Origin: Acetobacter fallax
GTDB taxonomy: Bacteria > Pseudomonadota > Alphaproteobacteria > Acetobacterales > Acetobacteraceae
DNA: 52,011 nucleotides
NCBI RefSeq assembly: GCF_011516735.1
Contig: NZ_WOSX01000023.1
Location: forward strand, 1 to 52,011
Reading direction: 5' to 3'
The notes under the pieces were generated by a model. The model made no database searches. It saw only the letters and a program-made list of their open reading frames with translations, and was not told the DNA's origin. Positions 42,301 to 52,010 of this stretch are shown piece by piece. The translations under genes and the position numbers were made by a program. Position 1 is the stretch's first letter; every line of letters starts with the position of its first letter.

Positions 42301-43646
42301 GCCGGGTGCTTGATCCAGTCAGGAATAGTCTCACCGGCCCAGAGCGCCTCCACGCTCTGGCGCGGCCTGATAACCGACCACCGCCCGCCATCGACGAGCA
42401 CCTCAGCCGCAAGCGGCCGCGCGTTATAGGTCGAACTCATCACCGCCCCATACGCGCCGGTATCAAGCACAGCCACCCGCGCACCACGCTCCAGCCGGGG
42501 AAGCACCCGCTCCTGCGCGAACGTGTCGCCTGACTCACACACAGGCCCCACAATGGTCGCCGTCTCAGCGGCGGCAACAGCATCCCGGGGCGATAACGGT
42601 ACGATTCCATGCCAGGCATCATAAAGCGAAGGCCTCAACAGATCGTTCATCGCCGCATCGAGAACAATGAAAGGCGCCTCTCCCGTCACTGCCTTGCGCA
42701 GCACAACCGTGGACAACAACACCCCGGCCGGCGCCGCGATCCACCGCCCCGGCTCGATCGCCAGCCGCACATCCAGATCCCCGAGCTCGGCCCGGATCAC
42801 GCCCGCCCACACATCCGGCGATCCTTCACCCTCGTCCCGATAACAGATGCCCAGCCCGCCACCGCAATCCACCGCGCTGACAGCCAGACCAGCCTCCCGC
42901 GTCGCCCGCACAAGCGCCGCCAGCCGCGCATAGGCCGCCCGAAAAGGTGCCGCCGCCAGAATCTGACTGCCGATATGCATCGCATATCCCGCTGCCCTGA
43001 TCCCCGGCAGCCCCGCCGCATGCCGGTAAAGCGCCAGCGCCTCATCCCAGGGAACACCAAACTTGTTCCCCGCCACACCCGTCGTAATCTTGGCGTGCGT
43101 CCCGGCATCCACATCCGGATTCACCCGCAGCAGAACCGTCATCTCCCGACGACACTCCACCGCCAGCGCCGACAAAATCTCCAGCTCTTCAGCACTTTCC
43201 ACATTGACCTGGGCAATGCCCTCGGCAAGCGCCAGCCTCAGTTCGGCCTCCGTCTTACCAACACCGGAAAACACAATCCGCGACGCCGGGATCCCCGCCC
43301 TGCGGGCCCGCAGAAGCTCCCCCGCGCTGACCACATCAGCACCCAGCCCGGCTTTCGCCAGAATCTTCAGAATCGCCAGATGATCGTTTGCCTTCACCGC
43401 GAAATGCGACGAGACGGAAAGACCCGCCTGCATCATCGCGCCGGAAAGCCGCTGCGCCCGCGCCCGAAGTGTGCCCGCGCTCATAACCCAGCACGGCGTG
43501 CCCACTTCGTCCGCAATCGCGGACAAAGGCACTCCCTCCATCATCAGCCCGCATTGCACATCGAGCGTAAGCTGAGGATGAGTAGCGAGAAGCTCGCGGA
43601 CAGTCGGATCAGGTGTTGAAAACGATATCGGTTCGGCCATTGGCAT
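42297..43646 (-). CDS. lysA: Diaminopimelate decarboxylase
   Basis: 449 residues, fold-III PLP enzyme that makes lysine from meso-diaminopimelate, the last step of the pathway. PLP lysine K85 in 'HFAVKANDHL', phosphate-binding 'CGGGLGICY' (261-269), 'EPGRWIAAPAG' and the catalytic C370 in 'GPVCESGDTF' are all present. The N-terminal 30 residues before the barrel are somewhat long; ATG at 43640 is a second possible start. Coupled to the DUF4175 gene downstream. Confidence 0.95.
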   Translation of the reverse strand: MPMAEPISFSTPDPTVRELLATHPQLTLDVQCGLMMEGVPLSAIADEVGTPCWVMSAGTLRARAQRLSGAMMQAGLSVSSHFAVKANDHLAILKILAKAGLGADVVSAGELLRARRAGIPASRIVFSGVGKTEAELRLALAEGIAQVNVESAEELEILSALAVECRREMTVLLRVNPDVDAGTHAKITTGVAGNKFGVPWDEALALYRHAAGLPGIRAAGYAMHIGSQILAAAPFRAAYARLAALVRATREAGLAVSAVDCGGGLGICYRDEGEGSPDVWAGVIRAELGDLDVRLAIEPGRWIAAPAGVLLSTVVLRKAVTGEAPFIVLDAAMNDLLRPSLYDAWHGIVPLSPRDAVAAAETATIVGPVCESGDTFAQERVLPRLERGARVAVLDTGAYGAVMSSTYNARPLAAEVLVDGGRWSVIRPRQSVEALWAGETIPDWIKHPA

Positions 43647-43804
43647 ACGTTACTGGCTCAGCAACCTCTCTCCAAGTGGGGAAAGACGCACAGGATAATA
43701 TGACATCAAACATGCGTTCGGGCCGGAAAAATCCCCAGCCGGACGCAATACTTCCACCCAGGCTCAGAAAGACATGTTTCTGGCAAAACCACTTAAAAAA
43801 TTCA

Positions 43805-45364
43805 TCATCCTGCGTCGGTATCAGCACGCTCAGTCGCAGAGGCTGACCTGTCAGAAGCAGATGCGTCAGAGTCGGGTGTGCCAAAGTCGGGTGTGCCGGA
43901 GCGGATCAGCCAGGCCCGGTAATGGTGCATCGCACCAAGTTTCCAGTCATATCCGCCCACGCCACCGGCAAAATGCAGCACCGGCTCCGTCAGCGCCGAA
44001 GCATAACGGTCGTAAACATCGCTCTCCGCGTGGTTCATCCCCATGTCGAAATTTCTGACATACCGGTTGAGCAGCTTCGCATCCGTGCGACATCCCATCT
44101 TCGACAGCACATAATTCGCAACGGGCTGGTCATAACAGCGCAATTCCATCCGCGAGTTCAGGCCCCGGCTCTGCCGGAAAATAACCCGCCTGACATTCTT
44201 CAGAAAAGGACCGGCCTGTTCAAGATTCCGAAAGGCCATGACGCCCGTGCTGAATCCATACTCCGGCATGCGGGCGAACTCATCCGCGTCAAACAACTCT
44301 TTCCCCCAGTAATTCTCAGATGCCGGATCGCGTGTTTCAACAAATACATAAACGGAAGGTTCGGAATCACGCATAATGTCGAGAAACAGCTTATCAACAG
44401 AGCGTCCGGCAATAATATCCGTGTCGAGATATAAAATCGGCTGATACTGATGAAACTGTTCATAATCACCGATATCAAACCGCGATGACATATAATCAAT
44501 CAGGTCGAGAGGCACATACGGCACCAACTCGACCCTGTCATCCCGAACCGCCTCATATCTGTTCCTGATATCTTCAGGAGAACGTTCGGTCAGAATCTTG
44601 ATATCGCCATCATATTTTGCAAAACGCCGCAATGAATCCACGACCATATCCAGCGTTTCAAACGCTTCATCCCTGCCGAAAGTGCAGCAATAGACAAGCG
44701 GATTAAACAGCTCCAGATGCTCAAATCGCCATGAGTTATAAAAAACGTCGATACTTTTTGTATTCAGATCCGAAACACTTTTGAAAAGATCATCAATTTT
44801 CGGCCGGATACCGGAAAAATCGATTTCGAAATCCTGCGCAATCGGCACAGGTCCGGAAACAACCCTGTTCAGGGAGCGGGAATACCAGGAATGCCCTGTA
44901 ATAAAGGCAAGTTTACCAAATTCTTCCACAGACAGAACGCGGAACGTTTCCCAGTCATAGACGTGATGCTTGTCGATCTTCACCCCGCCACCCGGGTCCG
45001 CGCTCAGAAAAAGGCCATTGAACCCGATGGCAATATATTTCATCCCGCGCCGCTGATACTCGATGGCAAAGCGGCTTGCCACTGTTTGCCCGGGGCGAAG
45101 ATACCCATCGGTGGAAACTGAGAGTGTCTCCCACTTTCCATCAGCCCCCTGAAAAGAAAGCATAGCAATATCATCTTCAACAGCCACTCGCAGACGAGGC
45201 GGAGTGCCGTCCATCTGACGGTTTACGGCAAAACCCTGATCGTCATTGAAATCAAGAATATTGCCCCAGTAGTCGAGAAGGAAACCGTCCATGGAAAAAC
45301 TCACTCTGTTCACAAAAGCCGGATGGCACTCCGGAAGTTTGCCGGCAAACAAACTATGCTTCAT
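43805..45364 (-). CDS. Trefoil-like domain fused to a GT8-like glycosyltransferase
   Basis: 519 residues. Residues about 20-145 look like a beta-trefoil or fascin-like domain: three repeats ending '...GFAVNR...', '...GKWETLSV...' and '...VYDWETFRVL', with 'YIAIGFNGLFLSADPGGGVK'. Residues about 200-480 resemble a GT-A glycosyltransferase: 'DVFYNSWRFEH', 'LVYCCTFGRDEAFETLDMVV', DxD at D314-T-D316 in 'ILYLDTDIIAGRSVDKLF', 'GFSTGVMAFRN' and 'RCYDQPVANYVLSKMG'. No signal peptide; the C-terminal 30 residues are Ser/Asp/Thr-rich and contain a tandem repeat in the DNA. GC content is lower than that of its neighbours. Donor and acceptor unknown. The ATG has GGAG just upstream. Confidence 0.72.
   Translation of the reverse strand: MKHSLFAGKLPECHPAFVNRVSFSMDGFLLDYWGNILDFNDDQGFAVNRQMDGTPPRLRVAVEDDIAMLSFQGADGKWETLSVSTDGYLRPGQTVASRFAIEYQRRGMKYIAIGFNGLFLSADPGGGVKIDKHHVYDWETFRVLSVEEFGKLAFITGHSWYSRSLNRVVSGPVPIAQDFEIDFSGIRPKIDDLFKSVSDLNTKSIDVFYNSWRFEHLELFNPLVYCCTFGRDEAFETLDMVVDSLRRFAKYDGDIKILTERSPEDIRNRYEAVRDDRVELVPYVPLDLIDYMSSRFDIGDYEQFHQYQPILYLDTDIIAGRSVDKLFLDIMRDSEPSVYVFVETRDPASENYWGKELFDADEFARMPEYGFSTGVMAFRNLEQAGPFLKNVRRVIFRQSRGLNSRMELRCYDQPVANYVLSKMGCRTDAKLLNRYVRNFDMGMNHAESDVYDRYASALTEPVLHFAGGVGGYDWKLGAMHHYRAWLIRSGTPDFGTPDSDASASDRSASATERADTDAG
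43871..43897 (-). repeat. 15-bp tandem repeat in the glycosyltransferase tail
   Basis: GTCGGGTGTGCC occurs at 43871-43882 and again at 43886-43897, period 15. It encodes 'GTPDF GTPDS'. Since 15 is a multiple of three, slippage would add or remove five residues without a frameshift. Confidence 0.6.
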
Positions 45365-46179
45365 CCCGCTCCGGCATACACTCCAATGTTACACAACAAT
45401 ACCCCCGCCCTGTCTCATCGGCAAAAGACAATACCAGGATCACAGGACCGGATAAAAACGCCATCGTCTCACAGGCCGCCCCTGTGATCTTCTGCCTCCG
45501 GCCCCGAAAATATTTCCGGACCTGAAATCCCGTTGGGAAAGACATATCCTGCCAGTCAGCTTTTCATGGCCCGTCAGCTTTGCCCCAGGATCATCCCAGG
45601 CGCAACATTACCTGCCCCCTTCGTCCCGAAAGCAGACCCGGTCAGTCACAATCTGACGTCACCTGCAGGAAGCCCCAGGCCATCATTCCGCATCCAGCCG
45701 CGTTCCCTGTTTCCATCGATGCGAAATCATGCCTCTGGCACCCTTACCTGAGCCAGACCGGTGACCAGTTTTAATATTTCGAAAACAAAACAAAAATGTC
45801 CGGAACATTACGGAATCCGCCTCCACGCTCCCTGCGTCACCAAAACAAACCAGTATATTTCTCTCTACCGACCGCTGACACCAGCTTGCATCCCCATACA
45901 GAGACAGGCGTGATCCCCGATCCTCAGGCAAAGGACTTAACATCAGGAAAACCGCCGCAAGCAGCAAATAAAGCTCACTCCCGGACAGCAATTACCCCGA
46001 CACGTCTCCCGCCATTCATAAAAAATAAACAGCCGCGATCACCCTCCCCGACCGGACAGATCAGACCCCCACCCCCCTCTGGACTCTCCACCTTGCCTGG
46101 CCGCCCGCTGCTTCCTATACATTTTCATTCTGCCATCCTGGCAAACAAGAGCCTGAAGAGCCCGTAGGACAGTCCGGCC
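45365..46179. other. 815-bp gene-poor region before alaC
   Basis: Between divergent genes. A 102-codon minus frame at 45683-45991 begins with a hydrophobic stretch but reads poorly after residue 25 and has no family. The right end holds the alaC promoter and leader. No repeat family member, RNA gene or strong terminator was seen. Confidence 0.5.
46093..46121 (+). promoter_or_regulatory. Sigma70-type promoter of alaC-hom
   Basis: -35 TTGCCT (46093-46098), exactly 17 bases, -10 TATACA (46116-46121). The alaC ATG follows at 46180 with AGGA ten bases before it. Good fit to the consensus. Confidence 0.65.
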
Positions 46180-47424
46180 ATGACCGAAGAGTTCCATCGC
46201 ATCCGTCGCCTCCCGCCTTATGTCTTCGCTGAAGTCAACAAGGCCAAGGCCGCCGCCCGGGCGCGAGGCGAGGACATCATCGACCTCGGTATGGGCAATC
46301 CCGACAGCCCCACCCCTCCGCATATCGTCAAAAAACTGATCGAAACCGTCGCTGACCCCCGCAGTCACCGTTATTCGGTCAGCCGCGGCATCCCCGGTCT
46401 TCGCAAGGCCCTGGCCGGTTATTACGAGCGCCGCTTCAACGTGAAACTCGACCCGGAAACCGAAGTCATCGCCACCCTTGGCTCGAAGGAAGGCCTCGCC
46501 AACCTCGCCTCGGCGATCACCAGCCCCGGCGACACCATCCTCGTCCCGAACCCGTCCTACCCGATCCATCAGTTCGGTTTCATCATCGCAGGCGCCTCAG
46601 TCCGCTCCATCCCGGCTTACCCGGATGAGAACATGCTTCGCGCCCTCGAACGCGCCGTGCGTCACTCCGTCCCGAAGCCAACCGCCCTGATCGTCAACTT
46701 CCCGTCCAATCCGACGGCCTATGTCGCGGATCTCGATTTCTACAAGGAAATCGTCGCCTTCTGCCGCAAGGAAGAGATCTTCATCCTCTCCGATCTCGCC
46801 TATGCCGAGATCTATTTCGGTGACGTGGTTCCCCCGTCGATCCTCGCCGTACCGGGCGCGAAAGACATCGCCGTCGAGTTCACCTCACTGTCCAAAACCT
46901 ATTCCATGGCCGGCTGGCGCATGGGTTTCGCAGCCGGCAACCCGCAGCTGATCGCAGCCCTCACCCGTATCAAATCCTACCTCGATTATGGAGCCTTTAC
47001 GCCCATCCAGGTCGCCGCTGTCGCAGCGCTGAGCGGCCCACAGGATTGCGTCGCTGAAATCCGGGCTCTTTACAAAGAGCGCCGTGACGTTCTCCTTCGC
47101 GGCCTCCAGGGCTCCGGGTGGGATATCCCGCCTCCCGAAGGCTCAATGTTCGCCTGGGCTCCGATTCCGGAAGCCTTCCGTGATATGGGCAGTGTCGCTT
47201 TCTCCAAGCTTCTGCTTCAGGAAGCAGGCGTGGCCGTCGCTCCCGGACTTGGTTTCGGCGAGCACGGTGAAGGCCACGTCCGGATCGGCCTTGTTGAAAA
47301 CACACAGCGTCTCCGTCAGGCAACCCGTGCTATTCGCGGTTTCCTGAGCGCTCATGGTATCAACCCCACTCAGGCACCACCTGCACCTCAGAGACAGTCT
47401 GCCATGGAGGACAGCATATCGTGA
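46180..47424 (+). CDS. alaC: Alanine/LL-DAP-type aminotransferase (AlaC-like)
   Basis: 414 residues, class I fold PLP aminotransferase. PLP lysine K239 in 'SLSKTYSMAGWRMGF', 'NFPSNPTA' with the Asn, 'DLAYAEIYF' with the Asp/Tyr pair, and 'MGNPDSPTP' near 38 as in AlaC and DapL. It makes alanine from pyruvate, or could act on another keto acid. Coupled to hom: the hom GTG overlaps its stop by four bases, which puts amino-acid supply from pyruvate and aspartate under one mRNA. Confidence 0.93.
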   Translation: MTEEFHRIRRLPPYVFAEVNKAKAAARARGEDIIDLGMGNPDSPTPPHIVKKLIETVADPRSHRYSVSRGIPGLRKALAGYYERRFNVKLDPETEVIATLGSKEGLANLASAITSPGDTILVPNPSYPIHQFGFIIAGASVRSIPAYPDENMLRALERAVRHSVPKPTALIVNFPSNPTAYVADLDFYKEIVAFCRKEEIFILSDLAYAEIYFGDVVPPSILAVPGAKDIAVEFTSLSKTYSMAGWRMGFAAGNPQLIAALTRIKSYLDYGAFTPIQVAAVAALSGPQDCVAEIRALYKERRDVLLRGLQGSGWDIPPPEGSMFAWAPIPEAFRDMGSVAFSKLLLQEAGVAVAPGLGFGEHGEGHVRIGLVENTQRLRQATRAIRGFLSAHGINPTQAPPAPQRQSAMEDSIS

Positions 47425-48743
47425 CGTCACCCTCGGGAAGCACAGCATCAGCCACACCCTTGCGGCTCGGGGTTGCCGGCCTTGGTACAGTGGGTGCCGG
47501 CCTGATCACTTTGCTCCGCGACAACGCCGACCTGATAACGGCCCGTGCCGGCCGGCCAGTCGAAGTCACAGCCGTTGCCGCCCGTGACCGGAATCGTGAC
47601 CGCGGAATCGATGTCACACCCTTCCGCTGGTATGACAACGCCACGGACCTTGTCAGCGATCCGAACGTCGACGTGATTGTCGAACTCATCGGTGGCGCTG
47701 ATGGAACTGCCCGCCTTCTGGTGGAATCCGCGCTCACGGCCGGCAAACCAACCGTAACGGCCAACAAGGCTCTTATTGCCCTGCATGGTGAGACACTCGC
47801 CAGATTAAGCGAACGCCATAAAGCTCCTTTGCTGTTCGAAGCCGCCGTCGCAGGTGGGATACCCGCGATCAAGACCGTCAGGGAAGGACTGGCAGCCGAC
47901 CGTATCCTCTGGATCGGCGGGATCCTGAACGGAACCTGTAACTATATCCTGACCGCCATGCGGGAAACCGGGCGGGATTTTGCCGACGTGCTCGCCGAAG
48001 CCCAGGCGCTGGGATATGCGGAAGCTGATCCTTCGACTGATGTCGATGGTATCGACGCCGCACACAAGCTAACCATTCTCGCCTCGCTGGCATTCGGTAA
48101 CCCCATCATCTTTGACAGCGTCCACGTCGAAGGTATCCGTCATATCGGCGCGCTTGATTTCAGCTTCGCCAGAACTCTCGGTTACCGTATCAAGCTGATC
48201 GGCCTCGCAAGACGAAACGAATACGGGATTGAAGCCCGCGTTGCGCCCTGTCTGATTCCTGAAGCATCACCCATCGCCCAGGTTGACGGTGTTTTTAACG
48301 CTGTGATCACCGAAGGAACGTTTGTCGGTCGCCTCATGGTCGAAGGTCGCGGGGCCGGTGCGGGGCCGACCGCCAGCGCTGTGGCAGCTGACCTTATCGA
48401 CCTCGCCAGAAACACCACAGCTCCGGTATGGGGAACAAGCTCAAGTGAGCTGAAATCCGTCCGTAGCCGACCGGCGTCAGAACGCGAAGGAGCATTTTAT
48501 ATCCGCCTGACAGTAACGGACCGCCCCGGGGTCATTGCCGATATTGCCGCCATCCTTCGGGATTGCGGCGTATCGCTCAATAGTATGATCCAGCATCCTT
48601 CGGCCAGAACAGACCAGGACGTATCGCTCGTTCTGGTGACTCACCCTACACGGGAAGCCGGAATGCAGCATGCTGTTGATAAAATTTCCGCCCTGCCGGT
48701 TGTTCTGTCTGCACCGGTCCTTGTCAGAATCGAAAATCTCTGA
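47421..48743 (+). CDS. hom: Homoserine dehydrogenase
   Basis: 440 residues. NAD(P) site 'VAGLGTVGAGLI' (13-24), catalytic region 'VVAGGIPAIKT' and 'GGILNGTCNYIL', 'EADPSTDVDGIDAAHKL', and a C-terminal ACT domain ('LTVTDRPGVIADIAAILRDC', about 350-430) for threonine feedback. Reduces aspartate semialdehyde to homoserine for threonine and methionine. The GTG start overlaps alaC. Confidence 0.95.
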   Translation: MTSPSGSTASATPLRLGVAGLGTVGAGLITLLRDNADLITARAGRPVEVTAVAARDRNRDRGIDVTPFRWYDNATDLVSDPNVDVIVELIGGADGTARLLVESALTAGKPTVTANKALIALHGETLARLSERHKAPLLFEAAVAGGIPAIKTVREGLAADRILWIGGILNGTCNYILTAMRETGRDFADVLAEAQALGYAEADPSTDVDGIDAAHKLTILASLAFGNPIIFDSVHVEGIRHIGALDFSFARTLGYRIKLIGLARRNEYGIEARVAPCLIPEASPIAQVDGVFNAVITEGTFVGRLMVEGRGAGAGPTASAVAADLIDLARNTTAPVWGTSSSELKSVRSRPASEREGAFYIRLTVTDRPGVIADIAAILRDCGVSLNSMIQHPSARTDQDVSLVLVTHPTREAGMQHAVDKISALPVVLSAPVLVRIENL

Positions 48744-48910
48744 GCATGCCTTAAAAAAGCCATTCAGCTCCCGAGCATATGCCCTGAAAAGCGACTGCCG
48801 CGCGACATTATATTCACGCCGCAGCCAGCAAGTTTACAAGCCCGAACAACCATTGCAGCAGTCCGGCGCCTCTTAAATTTTTAACAGGTTGCCACAACCG
48901 GAGAAGTCTC

Positions 48911-49909
48911 ATGTCGGCTGAAACAACATTCAGTTCCTTCGTCGTATCAGATCGCAATCTTGCCCTCGAACTGGTCCGCGTCACGGAAGCGGCGGCTCTG
49001 GCATCGTCTCACTGGACGGGACGCGGCCAGAAGAACGACGCCGACGGAGCCGCGGTCGAAGCAATGCGTACCGCTTTTGATACCGTAGCCATCGACGGAA
49101 CGGTTGTAATCGGCGAAGGCGAGATGGACGAAGCGCCCATGCTGTACATTGGTGAAAAAGTCGGCGCAGGCGGACCACCAATGGATATCGCCGTTGACCC
49201 GCTCGAAGGCACAAACCTGTGTGCCAAGGATATGCCAAACGCAATTACTGTTGTTGCTCTGGCAGAACACGGTAATTTTCTGCATGCACCAGACGTCTAT
49301 ATGGACAAGATCATTGTTGGAGCAGGTCTGCCCGATGACCTGATCGACCTCGATGCCTCCATTGGCGAAAATCTTCGCAATCTGGCTAAAGCGCGAGGAA
49401 AGGATGTTGGTGAAATCGTCCTTTGCGCGCTGGATCGTGAACGTCATGCTGAGCTGATCGCAAAAACCCGCGAAGCCGGTGCCCGTGTACGCCTGATTTC
49501 CGATGGCGACGTTGCTGCAGGTATTGCCGCATGCCTGGAAACAGCAACAGTGGATATCTATGCCGGATCTGGTGGTGCGCCTGAAGGTGTGCTGGCTGCT
49601 GCCGCCGTCCGTTGCATGCACGGCCAGATGCAGGCACGCCTCCTGTTTGAGGACGCAGATCAGCGTAATCGCGCAGAAAAAATGAACCCCGGCAAACAGC
49701 CTGACAGGAAACTTGGCCTGCGCGACCTTGCCGCCGGCGATGTTCTGTTTTCCGCTACCGGAGTAACAACAGGTTTCCTTCTCCAGGGGATCAAGCGTCG
49801 GACCCATCACGCCGTCACCCATTCGCTCGTTATGCGCTCAAAATCAGGAACCCTTAGATTTATTGAGGGACATCACAACTTCAACACCAAAACCTGGAGT
49901 GCACGTTAA
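48911..49909 (+). CDS. glpX: Class II fructose-1,6-bisphosphatase GlpX
   Basis: 332 residues. Lithium-sensitive phosphatase fold with 'KNDADGAAVEAMR', 'IGEGEMDEAPMLYIGEKVG', 'VDPLEGTNL' and 'GSGGAPEGVLAAAA'. Removes a phosphate from fructose-1,6-bisphosphate in gluconeogenesis or the Calvin/pentose route; acetic acid bacteria rely on the pentose pathway. The ATG has GGAGAAG six bases upstream. It follows hom by 167 bases, which contain no clear promoter. Confidence 0.95.
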   Translation: MSAETTFSSFVVSDRNLALELVRVTEAAALASSHWTGRGQKNDADGAAVEAMRTAFDTVAIDGTVVIGEGEMDEAPMLYIGEKVGAGGPPMDIAVDPLEGTNLCAKDMPNAITVVALAEHGNFLHAPDVYMDKIIVGAGLPDDLIDLDASIGENLRNLAKARGKDVGEIVLCALDRERHAELIAKTREAGARVRLISDGDVAAGIAACLETATVDIYAGSGGAPEGVLAAAAVRCMHGQMQARLLFEDADQRNRAEKMNPGKQPDRKLGLRDLAAGDVLFSATGVTTGFLLQGIKRRTHHAVTHSLVMRSKSGTLRFIEGHHNFNTKTWSAR

Positions 49910-49963
49910 TCAAACGGTTTATGTCTCTCCCGATTTCTGACTACCCAACGCTGATAGCGTCGC

Positions 49964-51823
49964 ATGTCTGATACGGCGCCATCAGACGATCAGGCTAAAA
50001 ATGGTGTTGACCATAGCGCCGTTGACGCCGATGTCCTTCCTGCACCTGCATTTGGTGTGGAATCCGGACTTGCTGGCTGTCGATGGCAATGGAGAGCCGG
50101 CACAGAGGATCCGGCAACTGCCCGCGTTGGCACTGCAATCGCACAGCGTTACAACCTTCCGGAAATTGTTGGCCGGATCATGGCGCTTCGCGGTATCCGA
50201 CTTGAGGAAGCATCTGATTTCCTTGAGCCCACTCTCCGTGCACTGATGCCTGACCCCTCCAGTCTGAAAGATATGGACGTCGCGGCAAAACGCCTTGCCA
50301 ATGCGATAAAAAACAAAGAAACCGTTGCAGTTTTTGGGGATTATGACGTCGACGGCGCCTGTTCAACCGCTCTGCTCACGACGATACTGCAGAAACTTGG
50401 CTGTACAGTTCTGACTCACATCCCGGACAGAATGACCGAGGGTTACGGTCCCAATGTTCCGGCCCTGTTTTCCCTGGCAGACAAGGGTGCGACACTTATC
50501 GTTTGTCTGGACTGCGGTACTGCAGCCGCTGATATCCTGCACTGCCTGAAAGATCGTGCAGACGTTATCGTCGTCGACCACCACAAGTCCGAAGGCAAAC
50601 TTCCCGACATTCTGGCAACGGTCAATCCAAACAGGCCGGATTGTCATTCGAAACTTAATACTCTTTGTGCAGCAGCATTAACATTCTTTGTCGCTGTCGC
50701 AACGATGCGCGAACTTCGAAAAACCAAATGGTTTTCGGATCAGCGGCCAGCGCCAGATCTCCTCCTGGAACTCGATCTGGTTGCACTCGCTACCGTCTGT
50801 GACGTTATGCCGCTGACCGGACTCAACAGAGCTTTTGTCCGACAAGGACTGCGCACCATGACGATGCAATTGCGTCCTGGCCTGCGTCATCTTGCTGAAG
50901 TCGCCGGGCTAAAATCCGCACTATCAGCATTTTCCTGCGGATATACCCTTGGTCCACGAATTAACGCCGGTGGTCGAATAGCCGAATCTGACCTCGGTAC
51001 ACGCCTGCTAATAACACAGGATGCTATAGAGGCACGTGAACTGGCCGAGCGACTTAATACCATTAATCGTAAACGTCAGGACGTTGAAGCCGATATCTTT
51101 GAACATGCAATAAAGCAGGCAGAAGAACAGAATCAACAAGGTCATGCGGTTCTGATGCTCATAGGATCTGAATGGCACGCTGGCGTTGTGGGAATAGTTG
51201 CCAGCCGCATCAAGGAACGATTCAACAGGCCTACCCTTGTCTGTGCCGAACAGGACGATGGGCAGATCAAAGGTTCAGGTCGCTCTATTGAAGGTCTGGA
51301 TCTTGGCGCAGCTGTTATAGCTGCCAGAGAACGTGGATTGCTGACAAATGGCGGTGGTCACGCAATGGCTGCCGGATTTACTCTGCCAAAGCAGCGCGCA
51401 TCCGATTTTCTAGCTTTTTTGAATATCAGACTGGCAGCAGCAAGTTCTCAGCCAGATCGCACGATACTCCAGATCGACGCAGTCCTCTCACCTCGTGGCG
51501 TGTCAGTTGAGACATCTAAAGCCATTGATATTCTCGCCCCTTTTGGGCAAGGAAATGAAGAACCTCTGATCGCACTGACCAATGTGCAGGTCATGAAACT
51601 CGATCGCATTGGAACGAATGGTACTACTTTACGGCTGATTTTGGCCGGTGAAGGTAATCGCAATATTAAAGCCCTTATGTTCCGCGTCACCGAAAGCCCA
51701 GTTCTTACAGCACTTGAAGACCGGACGCGACCACTCCTAAATTTAGTGGGATATCTTCGTCATGAAGTCTGGCAAGGACGCGAAGTAGCGACTTTTTTCA
51801 TTCAGGATATAACTTTTTCATAA
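49964..51823 (+). CDS. recJ: Single-stranded-DNA-specific exonuclease RecJ
   Basis: 619 residues, DHH phosphoesterase. Motif I 'FGDYDVDGACS' with D126, D128 and D130; motif III D205-H206-H207 in 'VVDHHKSEG'; then 'GYTLGPRINAGGRI' and the DHHA1 part with 'SGRSIEGLDLGAAV' and 'GGGHAMAAGFTL'. 5'-3' exonuclease for recombination and mismatch repair. Third positions are less GC-rich than in the first 40 kb of the window. The stop is followed by AT-rich DNA, then the transposase end. Confidence 0.95.
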   Translation: MSDTAPSDDQAKNGVDHSAVDADVLPAPAFGVESGLAGCRWQWRAGTEDPATARVGTAIAQRYNLPEIVGRIMALRGIRLEEASDFLEPTLRALMPDPSSLKDMDVAAKRLANAIKNKETVAVFGDYDVDGACSTALLTTILQKLGCTVLTHIPDRMTEGYGPNVPALFSLADKGATLIVCLDCGTAAADILHCLKDRADVIVVDHHKSEGKLPDILATVNPNRPDCHSKLNTLCAAALTFFVAVATMRELRKTKWFSDQRPAPDLLLELDLVALATVCDVMPLTGLNRAFVRQGLRTMTMQLRPGLRHLAEVAGLKSALSAFSCGYTLGPRINAGGRIAESDLGTRLLITQDAIEARELAERLNTINRKRQDVEADIFEHAIKQAEEQNQQGHAVLMLIGSEWHAGVVGIVASRIKERFNRPTLVCAEQDDGQIKGSGRSIEGLDLGAAVIAARERGLLTNGGGHAMAAGFTLPKQRASDFLAFLNIRLAAASSQPDRTILQIDAVLSPRGVSVETSKAIDILAPFGQGNEEPLIALTNVQVMKLDRIGTNGTTLRLILAGEGNRNIKALMFRVTESPVLTALEDRTRPLLNLVGYLRHEVWQGREVATFFIQDITFS

Positions 51824-51953
51824 TACGATTTATAAATTTGGGTGGTTTTTCTATAACGGAGCATCTGACGTCAACTCCATAGTGGACGTGTCACGGTTTA
51901 GCAGCCTGTCGGGTTGGGCATTTTGCGGCTGATAACGCCGAGGCTGACCCGGC
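51824..51953. other. Junction between recJ and the insertion sequence
   Basis: 130 bases, AT-rich at first (TATAAATTTGGGTGG...), then GC-richer from about 51890. The composition change probably marks the IS terminal region, but no clear target duplication can be read. Confidence 0.35.
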
Positions 51954-52010
51954 TTATGCTGTTTGAAGCCGTGCCATTCTTTTGCAGTTGTATGCGAGAG
52001 CGACGAGTGT
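51954..52010 (-). mobile_element. C-terminus of a DDE transposase (insertion sequence, cut by window edge)
   Basis: Minus-strand frame that enters from the right edge and stops at 51954. The visible end, 'TLVALAYNCKRMARLQTA', looks like the C-terminus of IS4/IS5/IS1182-type transposases, which often end in a helix of the form LAYNxKRM. The IS end should lie at about 51860-51900, but no inverted repeat can be fixed without the other end. Confidence 0.5.

Noticed and set aside
43609..43884. 91-codon minus frame between the trefoil-GT and lysA
   Set aside because: It overlaps both genes, has no ribosome site or family, and a small lipoprotein that sometimes precedes lysA does not match it.
45683..45991. 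Minus-strand frame with a hydrophobic start before alaC
   Set aside because: The first 20 residues could be a membrane helix, but the remainder is not protein-like and the start codon lacks a ribosome site.
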